A stretch of DNA of 64,000 bases from Flavobacterium suaedae (GCF_014642915.1 NZ_BMJE01000005.1:124001-188000), one strand, 5' to 3'; counted from the first letter of the stretch, positions 1 through 8,763 are shown. Notes: generated from the sequence alone by a model not told the origin. Numbers and translations are program-made.

Positions 1-285
1 GCATTGTTTCCCTTTTATGTAACCTATTTTTACAACTACACCACCCGATGGGCATCCGCCATGTTCTTCATACATGCCGTCTCCAACAAAAGCTCCTATT
101 TCTATACTGTTACTGTCTTTGTCTAAAAGGTAATCTATACGCTCGCGGGCTGTCATTTTGCCTTGTGAGTGTAGTTTAGCAATACGTTTTTCGCCACCGC
201 CAAGTTTTACCTTAGCCAGTTTACGCTTCATATCAGACAATAAAAGTTTGTTGTGATCTTCGTTTTTGTTGAAGTTTATATCCAT
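1..285 (-). CDS. acyl-CoA carboxylase, carboxyltransferase (beta) subunit, N-terminal part
   Basis: The first 95 codons of a biotin-dependent acyl-CoA carboxylase carboxyltransferase subunit; the rest lies beyond the left edge. The start is the ATG at 285. Visible family features are a basic N-terminal helix, the GGGEKRIAKLHSQGKMTARER segment that begins the crotonase-like fold (residues about 29-49), and the GAFVGDGMYEEHGGCPSGGV stretch (63-82). In this family the subunit moves the carboxyl group from carboxybiotin to propionyl-, methylcrotonyl- or another acyl-CoA. The MYEEHGG form resembles methylcrotonyl/propionyl-type proteins rather than AccD, but the specificity region is not in view. 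The gene is separated from the membrane-protein gene behind it by a strong hairpin terminator, so it has its own promoter in 286-398. Confidence 0.88.
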   Translation of the reverse strand, partial: MDINFNKNEDHNKLLLSDMKRKLAKVKLGGGEKRIAKLHSQGKMTARERIDYLLDKDSNSIEIGAFVGDGMYEEHGGCPSGGVVVKIGYIKGKQC

Positions 286-398
286 TATAGTTGCGGGTTT
301 TATTGATAATGCATTTTGAGATGCTAAAATACGAAATCGTTTGATATATTTTTGCTTTTATCTATATATGGTTGGTAAATGTGTAATTGAAAGATAAT

Positions 399-431
399 AA
401 AAAAAGGGATGATTTTAAAATCATCCCTTTT
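399..431 (-). terminator. intrinsic terminator, perfect 15+15 palindrome
   Basis: AAAAGGGATGATTTT at 402-416 is followed directly by its exact reverse complement at 417-431. On the minus strand the stem ends in a run of T. It lies 24 nt past the stop of the PiT-like gene and should end that transcript before the carboxylase gene. Confidence 0.85.
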
Positions 432-454
432 GAGGTTTATATTATTGAGGTTTA

Positions 455-1567
455 CTATCTGAATAAACCAAGAACGTCTTCTTTTATAGCAGGGTTTACT
501 GTAGATGCTAAAAGTAAAGATATTATTAAACCAATCGCAGCATATAAAAAGTCTTTACCAATAAGCCTCATAGCTTTTTGTTTGTGTTTCTTACCTTTTT
601 TAAGTCTCGCCAGGTTAACTGCAATTTCACGACCCCCTATAAGCCCAAGGAATACCCATGTTGTACTCATAGGCACAGTACTTATAAACAGTTTGTATAT
701 AAGTATTAATGCATAGGTGAAATCAATAAGCGTAGCAGCTCTAATATCCGATATACGAACTTTTTCACTTACTACTTTTTGTATTTTATCACCTCTCAGG
801 TAGAATAATAATCCAAGACCAATAAATATTACGGCAGTAAATATAAAGAACTGTGTTCCGTCTAGTTTACGAGGTAAAAATACGGCTACATTTGCACCAT
901 CCTGCATTACCCAAACTGCCCAAAGTAATCCGCTCACAAACCATTGTGCTACCATCCATCCCGGATGAACTTTTCTGCTTTTAAATCTTTTACGGATAAA
1001 ATCGTAACCAAAGTACCATACTAAAGCTGAAACTACAAAAGCAATTACATAGCCGGATAAACTCTTGGTTATCATTGATGTTATACCGCTTGATGTAGAA
1101 CTGAATACACTCAGCATTAGGAAGGTAGTAGATACCGGCATTCTCAGTCTTGTTAGTATTAACAGCAATAGCGGAGCCATTAACATAAAGAAAGAGAAGT
1201 TTTCAGGGTGTGGGTATTTACTGTTTCCTTCAGAGTCTAAAAGACGTTGATAGGTTACATCGCCATCGTAGATTACCCAGCTTATGGTAACAGTTACAAT
1301 AAATATTGTACCTACATAAATCCAGAGTAAATACCATTTTCGGTGCTTATTACTCTCTATAAAAGTACCTAAAGACTGTATACTGTCGTTAGAAACCGTA
1401 GCATAGGCAGCCATTAAGAAACCTATCCACATAGCAACTTGTGGCTGGCTGTAAAATACGGCACTTGCAATAAGTAAAAGGAAAATGATTATAAGGAATA
1501 CTCTTTCGTTAGAAAAGCGTTCTATTACACTTAAAGGAGGAGTTTTTTTCCTCTGTTTAATCTTCAT
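455..1567 (-). CDS. divergent PiT-like multi-pass membrane protein
   Basis: A 370-residue integral membrane protein with about nine or ten hydrophobic segments and basic cytoplasmic loops. It has no close textbook name. Two features resemble the PiT (Pho-4) phosphate transporter fold, which has one N-D signature and one P-S-T-T type re-entrant motif in each inverted half. The first half has YATVSNDSIQSLGTFI (55-70) and RMPVSTTFLML (142-152). The second half has MQDGANVAVFLP (221-232) and TVPMSTTWVFLGLIGGREIA (297-316). The true Pit in this window has the same pairs in canonical form. The gene is transcribed away from the DUF47-pit operon, sharing a 273-bp intergenic region. A role in anion or phosphate movement is inferred from these motifs and the position; substrate and direction are unknown. 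Confidence 0.72.
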   Translation of the reverse strand: MKIKQRKKTPPLSVIERFSNERVFLIIIFLLLIASAVFYSQPQVAMWIGFLMAAYATVSNDSIQSLGTFIESNKHRKWYLLWIYVGTIFIVTVTISWVIYDGDVTYQRLLDSEGNSKYPHPENFSFFMLMAPLLLLILTRLRMPVSTTFLMLSVFSSTSSGITSMITKSLSGYVIAFVVSALVWYFGYDFIRKRFKSRKVHPGWMVAQWFVSGLLWAVWVMQDGANVAVFLPRKLDGTQFFIFTAVIFIGLGLLFYLRGDKIQKVVSEKVRISDIRAATLIDFTYALILIYKLFISTVPMSTTWVFLGLIGGREIAVNLARLKKGKKHKQKAMRLIGKDFLYAAIGLIISLLLASTVNPAIKEDVLGLFR

Positions 1568-1591
1568 CTAAAAAAGTTTTAAAAACTTCTG

Positions 1592-1599
1592 CAAAAATA
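1592..1599 (-). promoter_or_regulatory. candidate -7 element for the PiT-like gene
   Basis: CAAAAATA on the plus strand reads TATTTTTG on the minus strand, an exact fit to the Bacteroidota TAnnTTTG -7 element, 25 nt upstream of the start at 1567. No clear TTG -33 element lies at the expected distance. Confidence 0.45.
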
Positions 1600-1794
1600 G
1601 TTGATAATTCTTGCTGTGAAAGAAATTGTTGTTTTAAGTAATTGTTAACTGAATAAATTTATTAATTAATGTAAGCTTTAATATAAAATAACATATAAGT
1701 CTTTGTAATATAAATAATTTGCTATTTATTCGATTTTTATTACTAAAAGCTTAATAAGCTTCTAAATGACTTTTGGTTTACGATAAGTTAACTA

Positions 1795-1821
1795 TTTGTT
1801 AACATTGTAAGCGTATTTTTG
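1795..1821 (+). promoter_or_regulatory. candidate promoter of the DUF47-pit operon
   Basis: TATTTTTG at 1814-1821 fits the -7 element TAnnTTTG, 19 nt before the start at 1841. TTTG at 1795-1798 could be the -33 element, but the 15-nt spacing is short. The TTTG sits inside the inverted repeat TTAAC-TATTT-GTTAA (about 1788-1802), a possible operator. Confidence 0.5.
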
Positions 1822-1840
1822 CCCGATAAAAAAACAACCC

Positions 1841-2485
1841 ATGTCTTTAAATAATATTTTTCAATTCCTTGTTCCAAAAGATAAGAAGTTCTTTCCATTG
1901 TTAGAGCAAGCAAGCCAGAATCTTGTACTACTTGCAGAGAAACTTCACGAAGCTGTAAATACTTCTTCGGAAGAACGAGAGGAGTTTCTGTTGGAAATTG
2001 AAAGGTTAGAAAATGTTATAGAAGGCATTGCTCACCAAACTAACTTAGAGTTGAGCAGAAACTTTATTACTCCTTTTGACAGGGAAGATATACACTCGTT
2101 AATATCGGCTATGGATAATGTTGCAGATTACATGTATGATGCTGCTAACAGAATGCGTTTGTATCAAATTGATAAAATTAATAAGTCCATACGAAAGATG
2201 ACTGAAATAAATCTTGAAGCATGCCAACTTATTGAGGAAGCTATTGGAGACCTGAAAGGAATGAAAAACCTGAAAGGTATAGCAGATTGTTGTAAAAAAA
2301 TAAACAAACTGGAAAGTAAGTCAGATAATGTGTTTGACAGAGCTGTAGCTGATATTTTTAATAACGAAAAGGATGTACTTAATGTTATTAAATATAAAGA
2401 GGTGCTTTCGGCTTTAGAAACTGCAACAGATAAATGTAAAGGAGTAGCTAATGTTTTAGAATCAATTACGGTAAAGCATTCGTAA
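1841..2485 (+). CDS. DUF47 / PhoU-like accessory protein of Pit
   Basis: A 214-residue all-helical cytoplasmic protein of the DUF47 (PhoU-like, TIGR00153-type) family. These proteins are usually encoded directly before a PiT phosphate transporter and modulate or assemble with it. The sequence shows the family's pattern: an N-terminal FPLLEQASQNLVLLAEKLHE segment (18-37), an acidic helix with LEIERLENVIEGIAHQ (46-61), and FITPFDREDIHSLISAMDNV (75-94), which corresponds to the conserved metal-binding TPFDREDI region. Its stop is 21 nt before the start of pit, so the two are one operon. The length is normal for the family. Unlike PhoU proper it is not next to pst genes. Confidence 0.92.
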   Translation: MSLNNIFQFLVPKDKKFFPLLEQASQNLVLLAEKLHEAVNTSSEEREEFLLEIERLENVIEGIAHQTNLELSRNFITPFDREDIHSLISAMDNVADYMYDAANRMRLYQIDKINKSIRKMTEINLEACQLIEEAIGDLKGMKNLKGIADCCKKINKLESKSDNVFDRAVADIFNNEKDVLNVIKYKEVLSALETATDKCKGVANVLESITVKHS

Positions 2486-2506
2486 CCTTTTTCAACTACC
2501 TGATTT

Positions 2507-3565
2507 ATGACTTTACTTGTAATTATAATTATTCTAGCCTTAGCGTTTGACTATATTAACGGATTTCACGATGCTGCAAACTCTATAGCTACCATAGTAG
2601 CCACAAAAGTACTTACACCTTTCCAGGCGGTACTTTGGGCAGCTTTCTTCAACTTTGTAGCATACTTTATTTCGCGTTATTGGATAGGAGAATTTAAAAT
2701 TGGTAATACTATTGCAAAAACCGTTAGTGAAGACTTTATTACTCTCGAGGTAATATTGGCGGGTATAATAGCAGCTATTACATGGAATTTACTTACTTGG
2801 AAGCTTGGTATACCGTCTTCATCATCGCACACGCTTATAGGTGGATTTATGGGGGCTGCATTAGCTCACGCATTTACAGTAGAAGGAGCTGATATAAGTA
2901 CTGTAATAAACTACAGTAAAGTTGTACCGATTATACTGTTTATTTTTATGGCGCCTTTAATAGGTATGTTTGTAGCCTATATAATTACAGTACTCATACT
3001 CAATTTGTGCCGTAAAGCCAACCCTTCTAAAGCGGATAAATGGTTTAAAAGGTTGCAGTTAGTATCATCAGCATTTTTCAGCTTAGGACATGGTGCTAAT
3101 GATGCACAGAAAGTAATGGGTATTATAGGTGCTGCGGTAATATATTACCATACGCAGATAGACCCAATGGTAGAATATCAAAATGCTGCCGACCCATTTA
3201 AATACTTTGTAGACCACTGGGGTTGGGTACCTATTACCAGTTTCCTTATGATTGGTTTAGGGACTATGAGTGGCGGATGGAAAATTGTAAAAACAATGGG
3301 TTCTAAAATAACTAAAGTAACCTCATTGGAAGGTGTAGCTGCCGAAACAGCAGGTGCAATAACACTATATACAGCCGAACACTTTGGTATTCCCGTTTCA
3401 ACTACGCATACCATTACGGGGTCTATTATAGGAGTAGGAATTACCAAAAGGGTATCTGCCGTACGGTGGGGGGTAACCATTAGTTTACTATGGGCATGGA
3501 TTCTTACTATACCCGTTTCAGCAGTAATAGCAGCTATACTTTATTATATCATAAGTATATTTTAA
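2507..3565 (+). CDS. pit: PiT-family inorganic phosphate transporter
   Basis: A 352-residue inner-membrane carrier of the PiT (Pho-4) family that imports metal-phosphate or phosphate driven by an ion gradient. All signatures are present: NGFHDAANSIATIVAT (18-33) and LGHGANDAQKVMGI (193-206) as the paired N-D motifs, GIPSSSSHTLIGGFMG (101-116) and GIPVSTTHTITGSIIGVG (297-314) as the paired re-entrant motifs, with about ten membrane spans. It is co-transcribed with the DUF47 protein 21 nt upstream. No hairpin is seen between it and the phospholipase gene 69 nt downstream, but the latter has its own -7 element. Confidence 0.96.
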   Translation: MTLLVIIIILALAFDYINGFHDAANSIATIVATKVLTPFQAVLWAAFFNFVAYFISRYWIGEFKIGNTIAKTVSEDFITLEVILAGIIAAITWNLLTWKLGIPSSSSHTLIGGFMGAALAHAFTVEGADISTVINYSKVVPIILFIFMAPLIGMFVAYIITVLILNLCRKANPSKADKWFKRLQLVSSAFFSLGHGANDAQKVMGIIGAAVIYYHTQIDPMVEYQNAADPFKYFVDHWGWVPITSFLMIGLGTMSGGWKIVKTMGSKITKVTSLEGVAAETAGAITLYTAEHFGIPVSTTHTITGSIIGVGITKRVSAVRWGVTISLLWAWILTIPVSAVIAAILYYIISIF

Positions 3566-3604
3566 TGTTATACTAAAATGAAAGGCTTTAGTAAGCCGTA
3601 TTGT

Positions 3605-3612
3605 TACATTTG
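3605..3612 (+). promoter_or_regulatory. candidate -7 element of pldA
   Basis: TACATTTG matches TAnnTTTG exactly, 22 nt before the start codon at 3635. The upstream -33 region has only TTTA around 3587, so the assignment rests on the -7 box. Confidence 0.5.
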
Positions 3613-3634
3613 CATCTAACTTCATTATATAAAC

Positions 3635-4558
3635 ATGCAAATAAAAATAGCACGTAACAAGTTTCTGTATACCTTTCTCTTTATAATCATAAGTAGCACT
3701 GCTTCGGCACAAATAAGCTCATTATACAATGCAAATCGTCCTCGTTCTATGGCGCAACGCTGGGAACTCGATTCTGTTTCAAAATCCGGTACATTTGTAA
3801 TAACACCATATAAACCGGTATACATTATACCCGCGAGGTGGTCCAGTAACCCCAATGAAAAACCTGTGAGCGGGAATCCAAGCCCTGCTTATGATTATGA
3901 GGAGCAAGTAGACTATAATAATCTTGAAGCAAAATTCCAGATAAGTTTTAAAGTAAAAGTATTTGAATCTATGTTTTGGGGGCATGGCGACCTTTGGGTG
4001 GCTTATACACAACTTAATAACTGGCAGGTATATAACAAGTCATTATCCAGACCTTTTAGAGAATTAAACTATGAACCGGAAGCAATAGTGAATTTTGCTA
4101 CTGATTATGATGTTCTCGGTTTTAAAGGCAGGATGCTGGGTATTTCTTTCAACCACAGGTCAAACGGACAAGAACAACCGTTATCCCGAAGCTGGAACAG
4201 AATTATTTTACAGGCAGGCTTTGAGAAAGATAATTGGCAGGTATATGTACGTCCGTGGTTGCGTATAAGAGGTGAAAAGAAAGAGGATGACAACCCTGAT
4301 ATTGAAGAATATATGGGCAGAGGGGAGCTTATAGTTATTTATAGCAAAAGCAAAGACACATTTGTTTTTACAGGTAGGCATAACTTAAACTTTAATAAAT
4401 ATACCCGTGGGCATGCAGAGGTTTCGTGGTCTCATGCTTTAAAAGGAAACTTAAACGCTTATATTCAGGCTGGGTATGGCTATGGCGAAACAATGGTAGA
4501 TTATAATAATTTACAGGCAACCATAGGAGTAGGTATATCGTTAGTGAGTTGGTTATAA
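3635..4558 (+). CDS. pldA: outer-membrane phospholipase A (OMPLA family)
   Basis: A 307-residue outer-membrane beta-barrel enzyme that hydrolyses acyl chains from phospholipids reaching the outer leaflet. A signal peptide covers residues 1-26 (hydrophobic core then STASAQ). The catalytic region is unmistakable: SFNHRSNGQ (171-179) and SRSWNRI (184-190) place His174, Ser176 and Asn188. The 14-residue His-to-Asn spacing equals that of E. coli OMPLA (His142, Ser144, Asn156). Alternating amphipathic strands run to the C-terminus, which ends ISLVSWL. The first 75 residues include a short Pro-rich segment before the barrel. The gene stands alone between pit and the aldehyde dehydrogenase operon. 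Confidence 0.93.
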   Translation: MQIKIARNKFLYTFLFIIISSTASAQISSLYNANRPRSMAQRWELDSVSKSGTFVITPYKPVYIIPARWSSNPNEKPVSGNPSPAYDYEEQVDYNNLEAKFQISFKVKVFESMFWGHGDLWVAYTQLNNWQVYNKSLSRPFRELNYEPEAIVNFATDYDVLGFKGRMLGISFNHRSNGQEQPLSRSWNRIILQAGFEKDNWQVYVRPWLRIRGEKKEDDNPDIEEYMGRGELIVIYSKSKDTFVFTGRHNLNFNKYTRGHAEVSWSHALKGNLNAYIQAGYGYGETMVDYNNLQATIGVGISLVSWL

Positions 4559-4653
4559 ATGAATTGCGTTATGTTTAAAATTTGAATTATTTTTTTGATG
4601 CATATTTATAAATAAGTTGCTGAAATAATTAAATCTGCATTTTTTTGTGTTGG

Positions 4654-4695
4654 TTTGAATGATTTGTGCTATTGTTTGAATGAATTATGCTATTC
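4654..4695 (+). repeat. two tandem 21-bp direct repeats, probable AraC-type operator
   Basis: Positions 4654-4674 and 4675-4695 are head-to-tail copies agreeing at 18 of 21 bases. Both start TTTGAATGA and share TGCTATT near the end. They lie 18-60 bp upstream of the -7 box at 4714. AraC-family activators typically bind direct repeats one 21-bp period apart just upstream of the core promoter. An AraC-type gene sits at the far end of this operon, at 7822-8739, so it is the natural candidate. The binding is inferred; the repeat is seen. Confidence 0.7.
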
Positions 4696-4713
4696 TAAAA
4701 CGTTATAGCTGGG

Positions 4714-4721
4714 TAAATTTG
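4714..4721 (+). promoter_or_regulatory. -7 element of the aldehyde dehydrogenase operon
   Basis: TAAATTTG fits TAnnTTTG exactly, 29 nt before the ATG at 4751. The -33 position is occupied by the end of the second 21-bp repeat, with no TTG. This is consistent with an activator-dependent promoter. Confidence 0.6.
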
Positions 4722-4750
4722 ACTGAACAAACAAATTAAAGCAGATAATT

Positions 4751-6256
4751 ATGAGCGATTTAGTTAAAAGACCCGAGTTTAAAGATAAATATGATAACTT
4801 CATTGGAGGTAAATTTGTACCTCCTGTAAAAGGTGAATATTTCGATAATGTATCGCCTATAGATGGTAAACCATTTGCCAAAGTAGCACGTTCTACTAAA
4901 GAAGATATAGATTTAGCACTTGATGCAGCCCATGAGGCATTTAAAACATGGGGGAAATCATCTCCTGCGTCCAGAAGCAGTGTTTTAAATAAAATAGCTG
5001 ATGTAATGGAGGCTAACTTAGACTACCTTGCAGCAGTAGAGACCGTAGATAACGGTAAAGCAGTAAGAGAGACTCTTGCAGCCGATTTACCTTTATGTAT
5101 AGACCACTTCCGTTATTTTGCAGGAGTTATCCGCGCAGATGAGGGAACAATATCAGAACATGACGAGAATACCGTAAGTATAGCATTGCATGAACCTATA
5201 GGTGTAGTAGGACAAATTATTCCTTGGAACTTCCCGTTACTTATGGCTACATGGAAAATAGCGCCTGCTATTGCAGCCGGTAACTGTACTGTGGTAAAAG
5301 CAGCCGAGCAAACTCCTGTATCTATCATGATACTGATGGATTTGATAAAAGATGTAGTTCCTGCGGGAGTTATTAATGTAGTAAACGGTTTTGGTATAGA
5401 AGCTGGTAAACCATTGGCAAACTCACCCAGAATTTCTAAAGTATCTTTTACAGGAGAAACTACCACAGGTCGTTTAATAATGCAATATGCAGCCGAAAAT
5501 ATTATACCTTCTACTATGGAGTTGGGTGGTAAATCGCCAAATATATTCTTTAAGTCGGTAGCTGATGCAGATGATGACTTTTTTGATAAAGCAGTTGAAG
5601 GTGCGGTAATGTTTGCACTTAACCAAGGAGAAGTATGTACTTGCCCGTCACGTATGCTGGTACACGAGGATATTTATGATAAATTCATGGAGCGTGTTAT
5701 AGCCCGTACCGAAGCTATAAAAATTGGTAATCCGTTAGACTCAACTGTGGCAATGGGAGCGCAGGCAAGTAACGACCAGTATGAAAAAATACAGTCGTAC
5801 CTGAAAATAGGAAAAGAAGAAGGAGCAGAAGTACTTACAGGAGGAGACGTAAATAAACTTGACGGCGAACTTGGCGGAGGCTATTATATTCAGCCTACTA
5901 TCTTTAAAGGACATAACAAAATGAGAATATTTCAGGAAGAAATATTTGGTCCTGTAGTATGTGTTACCACATTTAAAACTGCTGAAGAGGCTATAGAAAT
6001 AGCTAATGATACACTGTATGGTTTAGGAGCAGGTGTTTGGACACGCGATGCTCACGAGTTGTACCAAGTACCTCGTGCTATAGAGGCAGGACGTGTATGG
6101 GTAAATAATTACCATGCTTATCCTGCACATGCACCATTCGGAGGATATAAAAAATCAGGTTTCGGTAGAGAAAACCACAAAATGATGTTAGAGCATTACA
6201 GACAAACCAAAAACATGCTGATATCATACGATAAAAAGAAATTAGGCTTTTTCTAA
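4751..6256 (+). CDS. NAD-dependent aldehyde dehydrogenase (AldB/ExaC type)
   Basis: A 501-residue cytosolic aldehyde dehydrogenase that oxidises an aldehyde to the acid with NAD(P)+. Conserved elements are [10 protein letters not shown] (156-165), the nucleotide-binding FTGETTTGR (233-241), general base Glu257 in MELGGKSPN, and catalytic Cys296 in [11 protein letters not shown]. The CTCPSR form is usual in acetaldehyde/chloroacetaldehyde dehydrogenases of the AldB/ExaC group. It is followed by a Zn alcohol dehydrogenase and a DUF779 gene, the latter commonly found with this dehydrogenase type. An alcohol -> aldehyde -> acid route is likely. Regulation probably involves the upstream tandem repeat and the convergent AraC gene. 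A weak hairpin at 6272 may lower read-through into the next gene. Confidence 0.95.
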   Translation: MSDLVKRPEFKDKYDNFIGGKFVPPVKGEYFDNVSPIDGKPFAKVARSTKEDIDLALDAAHEAFKTWGKSSPASRSSVLNKIADVMEANLDYLAAVETVDNGKAVRETLAADLPLCIDHFRYFAGVIRADEGTISEHDENTVSIALHEPIGVVGQIIPWNFPLLMATWKIAPAIAAGNCTVVKAAEQTPVSIMILMDLIKDVVPAGVINVVNGFGIEAGKPLANSPRISKVSFTGETTTGRLIMQYAAENIIPSTMELGGKSPNIFFKSVADADDDFFDKAVEGAVMFALNQGEVCTCPSRMLVHEDIYDKFMERVIARTEAIKIGNPLDSTVAMGAQASNDQYEKIQSYLKIGKEEGAEVLTGGDVNKLDGELGGGYYIQPTIFKGHNKMRIFQEEIFGPVVCVTTFKTAEEAIEIANDTLYGLGAGVWTRDAHELYQVPRAIEAGRVWVNNYHAYPAHAPFGGYKKSGFGRENHKMMLEHYRQTKNMLISYDKKKLGFF

Positions 6257-6271
6257 TATATTTTGTCTGGC

Positions 6272-6304
6272 AAGGCTGTCCCGAAAGGGGCAGCTTATTT
6301 TTTA
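6272..6304 (+). terminator. hairpin with T-run between the two dehydrogenase genes
   Basis: AAGGCTGTCCC, a GAAA tetraloop and GGGGCAGCTT form a stem of about ten pairs with two wobbles, followed by ATTTTTT. It may terminate or attenuate between the aldehyde and alcohol dehydrogenase genes. Confidence 0.65.
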
Positions 6305-6325
6305 TTAATCTAAACCAATAAATTT

Positions 6326-7360
6326 ATGATACCTAAAACGATGAAAGCAGCAGTGGTACGCGAATTTGGTGCACCATTACAAATAGAAGAAGTAGCAGTA
6401 AAAAGACCCGGAAAAAATCAAATACTGGTAAAAGTTATAGCCAGTGGTGTATGCCATACCGATTTGCATGCCGTAGATGGCGACTGGCCTGTTAAACCCA
6501 AAATGCCGCTTATACCCGGGCATGAAGGCGTGGGCTATGTTGTAGCAGTAGGACCTGATGTTACTAATGTAAAAGAAGGTGATGCCGTAGGTGTGCCATG
6601 GCTTTACAGTGCCTGCGGATGTTGCGACCATTGCATTACAGGCTGGGAAACCTTATGCGAAAGCCAGCAGAACGGAGGATATAGCGTAGATGGCGGTTTT
6701 GCCGAATATGTAATTGCCGATGCACGCTATGTAGGGTATTTACCTGCTAATGTTAACTTTTTAGAAATGGCACCTATACTTTGTGCAGGTGTAACTGTAT
6801 ATAAAGGGCTAAAAGAAACTGAAACCAAACCGGGCGAGTGGGTAGCTATATCAGGTATTGGTGGGTTAGGTCACGTGGCAGTGCAATATGCCAAAGCAAT
6901 GGGTATGCATGTAGCGGCTATTGATGTAGCTGATGATAAACTGGATTTGGCTAAAAGACTGGGCGCAGATTTGGTAGTAAATGCCAAAGAACAAAACCCG
7001 GGAGAATACCTAAAAAAAGAAACAGGGGGGATGCACGGAGCTTTAGTAACGGCAGTTTCGCCAATTGCTTTTAAGCAGGGACTTGAAACATTACGGCGTA
7101 AAGGTACTATGGCGTTAAACGGTTTGCCACCGGGGAATTTTGACCTTTCAATATTCGATACAGTGTTAAATCGTATAACCATTAGAGGTTCGATTGTAGG
7201 AACTCGAAAAGATCTTCACGAAGCAATACAGTTTGCATCCGAAGGAAAAGTAAAAGCTAATGTTACCGCTGCTAAATTGGATGATATAAACGATGTGTTT
7301 GATAAAATGAAGAAAGGACAGATTGAAGGACGTATGGTACTTCAAGTAGCAGAACAGTAG
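6326..7360 (+). CDS. zinc-dependent alcohol dehydrogenase (AdhP-like)
   Basis: A 344-residue medium-chain zinc alcohol dehydrogenase that interconverts primary alcohols and aldehydes with NAD(H). Catalytic zinc ligands are Cys43 ([15 protein letters not shown]), His66 with Glu67 (PGHEGVG) and Cys153. Structural zinc ligands are Cys97, Cys100, Cys103 and Cys111. The Rossmann motif [11 protein letters not shown] starts at 177. The short [13 protein letters not shown] loop is typical of AdhP-type ethanol dehydrogenases. The start at 6326 ([10 protein letters not shown]) fits the family; the Met at residue 6 is an alternative. It lies 69 nt after the aldehyde dehydrogenase and before the DUF779 gene, suggesting paired alcohol and aldehyde metabolism. 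Confidence 0.94.
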   Translation: MIPKTMKAAVVREFGAPLQIEEVAVKRPGKNQILVKVIASGVCHTDLHAVDGDWPVKPKMPLIPGHEGVGYVVAVGPDVTNVKEGDAVGVPWLYSACGCCDHCITGWETLCESQQNGGYSVDGGFAEYVIADARYVGYLPANVNFLEMAPILCAGVTVYKGLKETETKPGEWVAISGIGGLGHVAVQYAKAMGMHVAAIDVADDKLDLAKRLGADLVVNAKEQNPGEYLKKETGGMHGALVTAVSPIAFKQGLETLRRKGTMALNGLPPGNFDLSIFDTVLNRITIRGSIVGTRKDLHEAIQFASEGKVKANVTAAKLDDINDVFDKMKKGQIEGRMVLQVAEQ

Positions 7361-7381
7361 ATTAATGTTTGTATATAACAG

Positions 7382-7421
7382 CCGTAGGTTTCAAATTACA
7401 GAAACCTGCGGTTTATTTTTT
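7382..7421 (+). terminator. hairpin terminator after the alcohol dehydrogenase
   Basis: CCGTAGGTTTC pairs with GAAACCTGCGG across an 8-nt loop, followed by TTTATTTTTT. One G-U pair interrupts an otherwise perfect 11-bp stem. Confidence 0.8.
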
Positions 7422-7447
7422 AATGTTTAACTTTAAATAAAAATGCC

Positions 7448-7825
7448 ATGTATAGGAGGATAGATGTAACGGAAAAAGCAACAGACCTGATAAATGAACT
7501 TAAAGAAAGGCATGGAGAACTCATGTTTCATCAAAGTGGCGGATGCTGTGATGGTTCGCAGCCTATGTGTTTCCCGAAAGGAGAGTTTAAAATAGGAGGC
7601 AGTGATGTATGCTTAGGAGAAATAGAGGGTTGTGAATTCTGGATGAGTAAAGACCAGTTTGAATATTGGAAACATACCCACTTAACGTTAAATGCTGTTC
7701 AGGGCAGAGGGGCAAGTTTTTCTTTAGAAATACCTACAGGGAAAAGATTTATTATAGAATCGCGTCTTTTTACAGAGGAAGAACAGGATAACTTAGAGCC
7801 TTTACGTTATAAAGAAGAATATTAG
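7448..7825 (+). CDS. DUF779 family protein
   Basis: A 125-residue cytosolic protein of DUF779, whose molecular function is unknown but which is often encoded beside acetaldehyde-type aldehyde dehydrogenases, as here. The Cys-rich N-terminal region FHQSGGCCDGSQPMCFP (27-43) is the family hallmark and looks metal-binding. The middle has GEIEGCEFWMS and the C-terminal third is a beta-rich GRGASFSLEIPTGKRF segment. The ATG at 7448 follows an A-rich leader. Its last 4 nt overlap the last 4 nt of the convergent AraC gene. The conserved cysteines and genomic partner suggest an accessory or metallo-role in aldehyde oxidation, but that is inference. Confidence 0.88.
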   Translation: MYRRIDVTEKATDLINELKERHGELMFHQSGGCCDGSQPMCFPKGEFKIGGSDVCLGEIEGCEFWMSKDQFEYWKHTHLTLNAVQGRGASFSLEIPTGKRFIIESRLFTEEEQDNLEPLRYKEEY

Positions 7826-8739
7826 TTATTAATGCTCAGCATTTGGTATTGCTTTGGGGTAATACCTTCGTGCTTTTTAAATATTCTGATGAAATAATTA
7901 CAATCATCAAATCCTGAAAGGAAACATACTTCATTAACTTGCATTCCCGGATTTTTCAATAGCTTTTTAGCCTGTTTTATTTTTTCATTCAAAATAAACT
8001 CTATCGGACTCATACCCAGTTCGCGCTTAAAATACCTGTAGAAAGAGGTAGTACTCATACAAGCCTTTTCACTAAGCTCTTTTAAGGTGATAGTATGCGT
8101 AATATTTTTCCTGATGTATTCGGCTATATAATGTATAGGACTATCAGTAGTAGTGTCTTGATCTATAGCAATTACAGTCTGCGTTTGTATAATACGCACA
8201 ATAAGTTCCTGTAAAGCTAGGTCTGCCAAAGCATCCTTCGTTACCGATGTACTCATACACTCGCGGATGAGCTTATTTATAGTTGTGGCAAGTTCTGTGT
8301 TATTATAAAAAAAGTAATTGTCATTATTTAGTTTCCATACTGTGCCTTCCTCTTTAGGGTAACGCTCATTTAAAAAATGTAAGGTTTCCTTTATTTTATT
8401 ATGGTCTATTGCCAAAGCAAGACATTGTGTAGGATTTTTAGATGATGCTTCGGGAAAATCTATTTTCATTTCCACATTTGAAGGTATTACTACAGTCTCT
8501 CCCGGCAGGTATTCAAAAGCAGGATCATCAAAAAGGTGCATTACCTTTTTACCACGGAGCATACTTGTTACTACTAGGTCATTAAATTTTAAGGGAACTT
8601 TTACCGACTCTTTATAGGTTTCAAATAAGTTTAACTCACAATTATCAAGTGAATATACAGTACGATTTTCAACCAGCGTTTTTAACGATTTTTCACCCGA
8701 AAGTGAAGGAGTATTTAAAAGTACTTTGTGGTTACTCAT
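7822..8739 (-). CDS. AraC-family transcriptional regulator
   Basis: A 305-residue regulator with a C-terminal AraC/XylS DNA-binding domain (about 205-302). The two helix-turn-helix units are visible as LKELSEKACMSTTSFYRYFK and VNEVCFLSGFDDCNYFIRIF, followed by KKHEGITPKQYQ. The N-terminal 200 residues match the AraC_N-type cupin-like sensor found in regulators of alcohol and aldehyde genes (for example PGETVVIPSNVEM). It converges on the dehydrogenase operon, overlapping DUF779 by 4 nt. It is the best candidate to bind the tandem 21-bp repeat at 4654-4695. The effector is unknown; an aldehyde or alcohol is plausible. Confidence 0.9.
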   Translation of the reverse strand: MSNHKVLLNTPSLSGEKSLKTLVENRTVYSLDNCELNLFETYKESVKVPLKFNDLVVTSMLRGKKVMHLFDDPAFEYLPGETVVIPSNVEMKIDFPEASSKNPTQCLALAIDHNKIKETLHFLNERYPKEEGTVWKLNNDNYFFYNNTELATTINKLIRECMSTSVTKDALADLALQELIVRIIQTQTVIAIDQDTTTDSPIHYIAEYIRKNITHTITLKELSEKACMSTTSFYRYFKRELGMSPIEFILNEKIKQAKKLLKNPGMQVNEVCFLSGFDDCNYFIRIFKKHEGITPKQYQMLSINN

Positions 8740-8746
8740 TTTACTT

Positions 8747-8763
8747 ATTGATTTGGCATCAAT
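8747..8763. promoter_or_regulatory. short palindrome at the AraC-gene start
   Basis: ATTGAT-ttggc-ATCAAT lies 8-24 bp upstream of the AraC-gene ATG at 8739. It could be an operator or a 5'-UTR element, or chance in AT-rich DNA. Confidence 0.3.
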
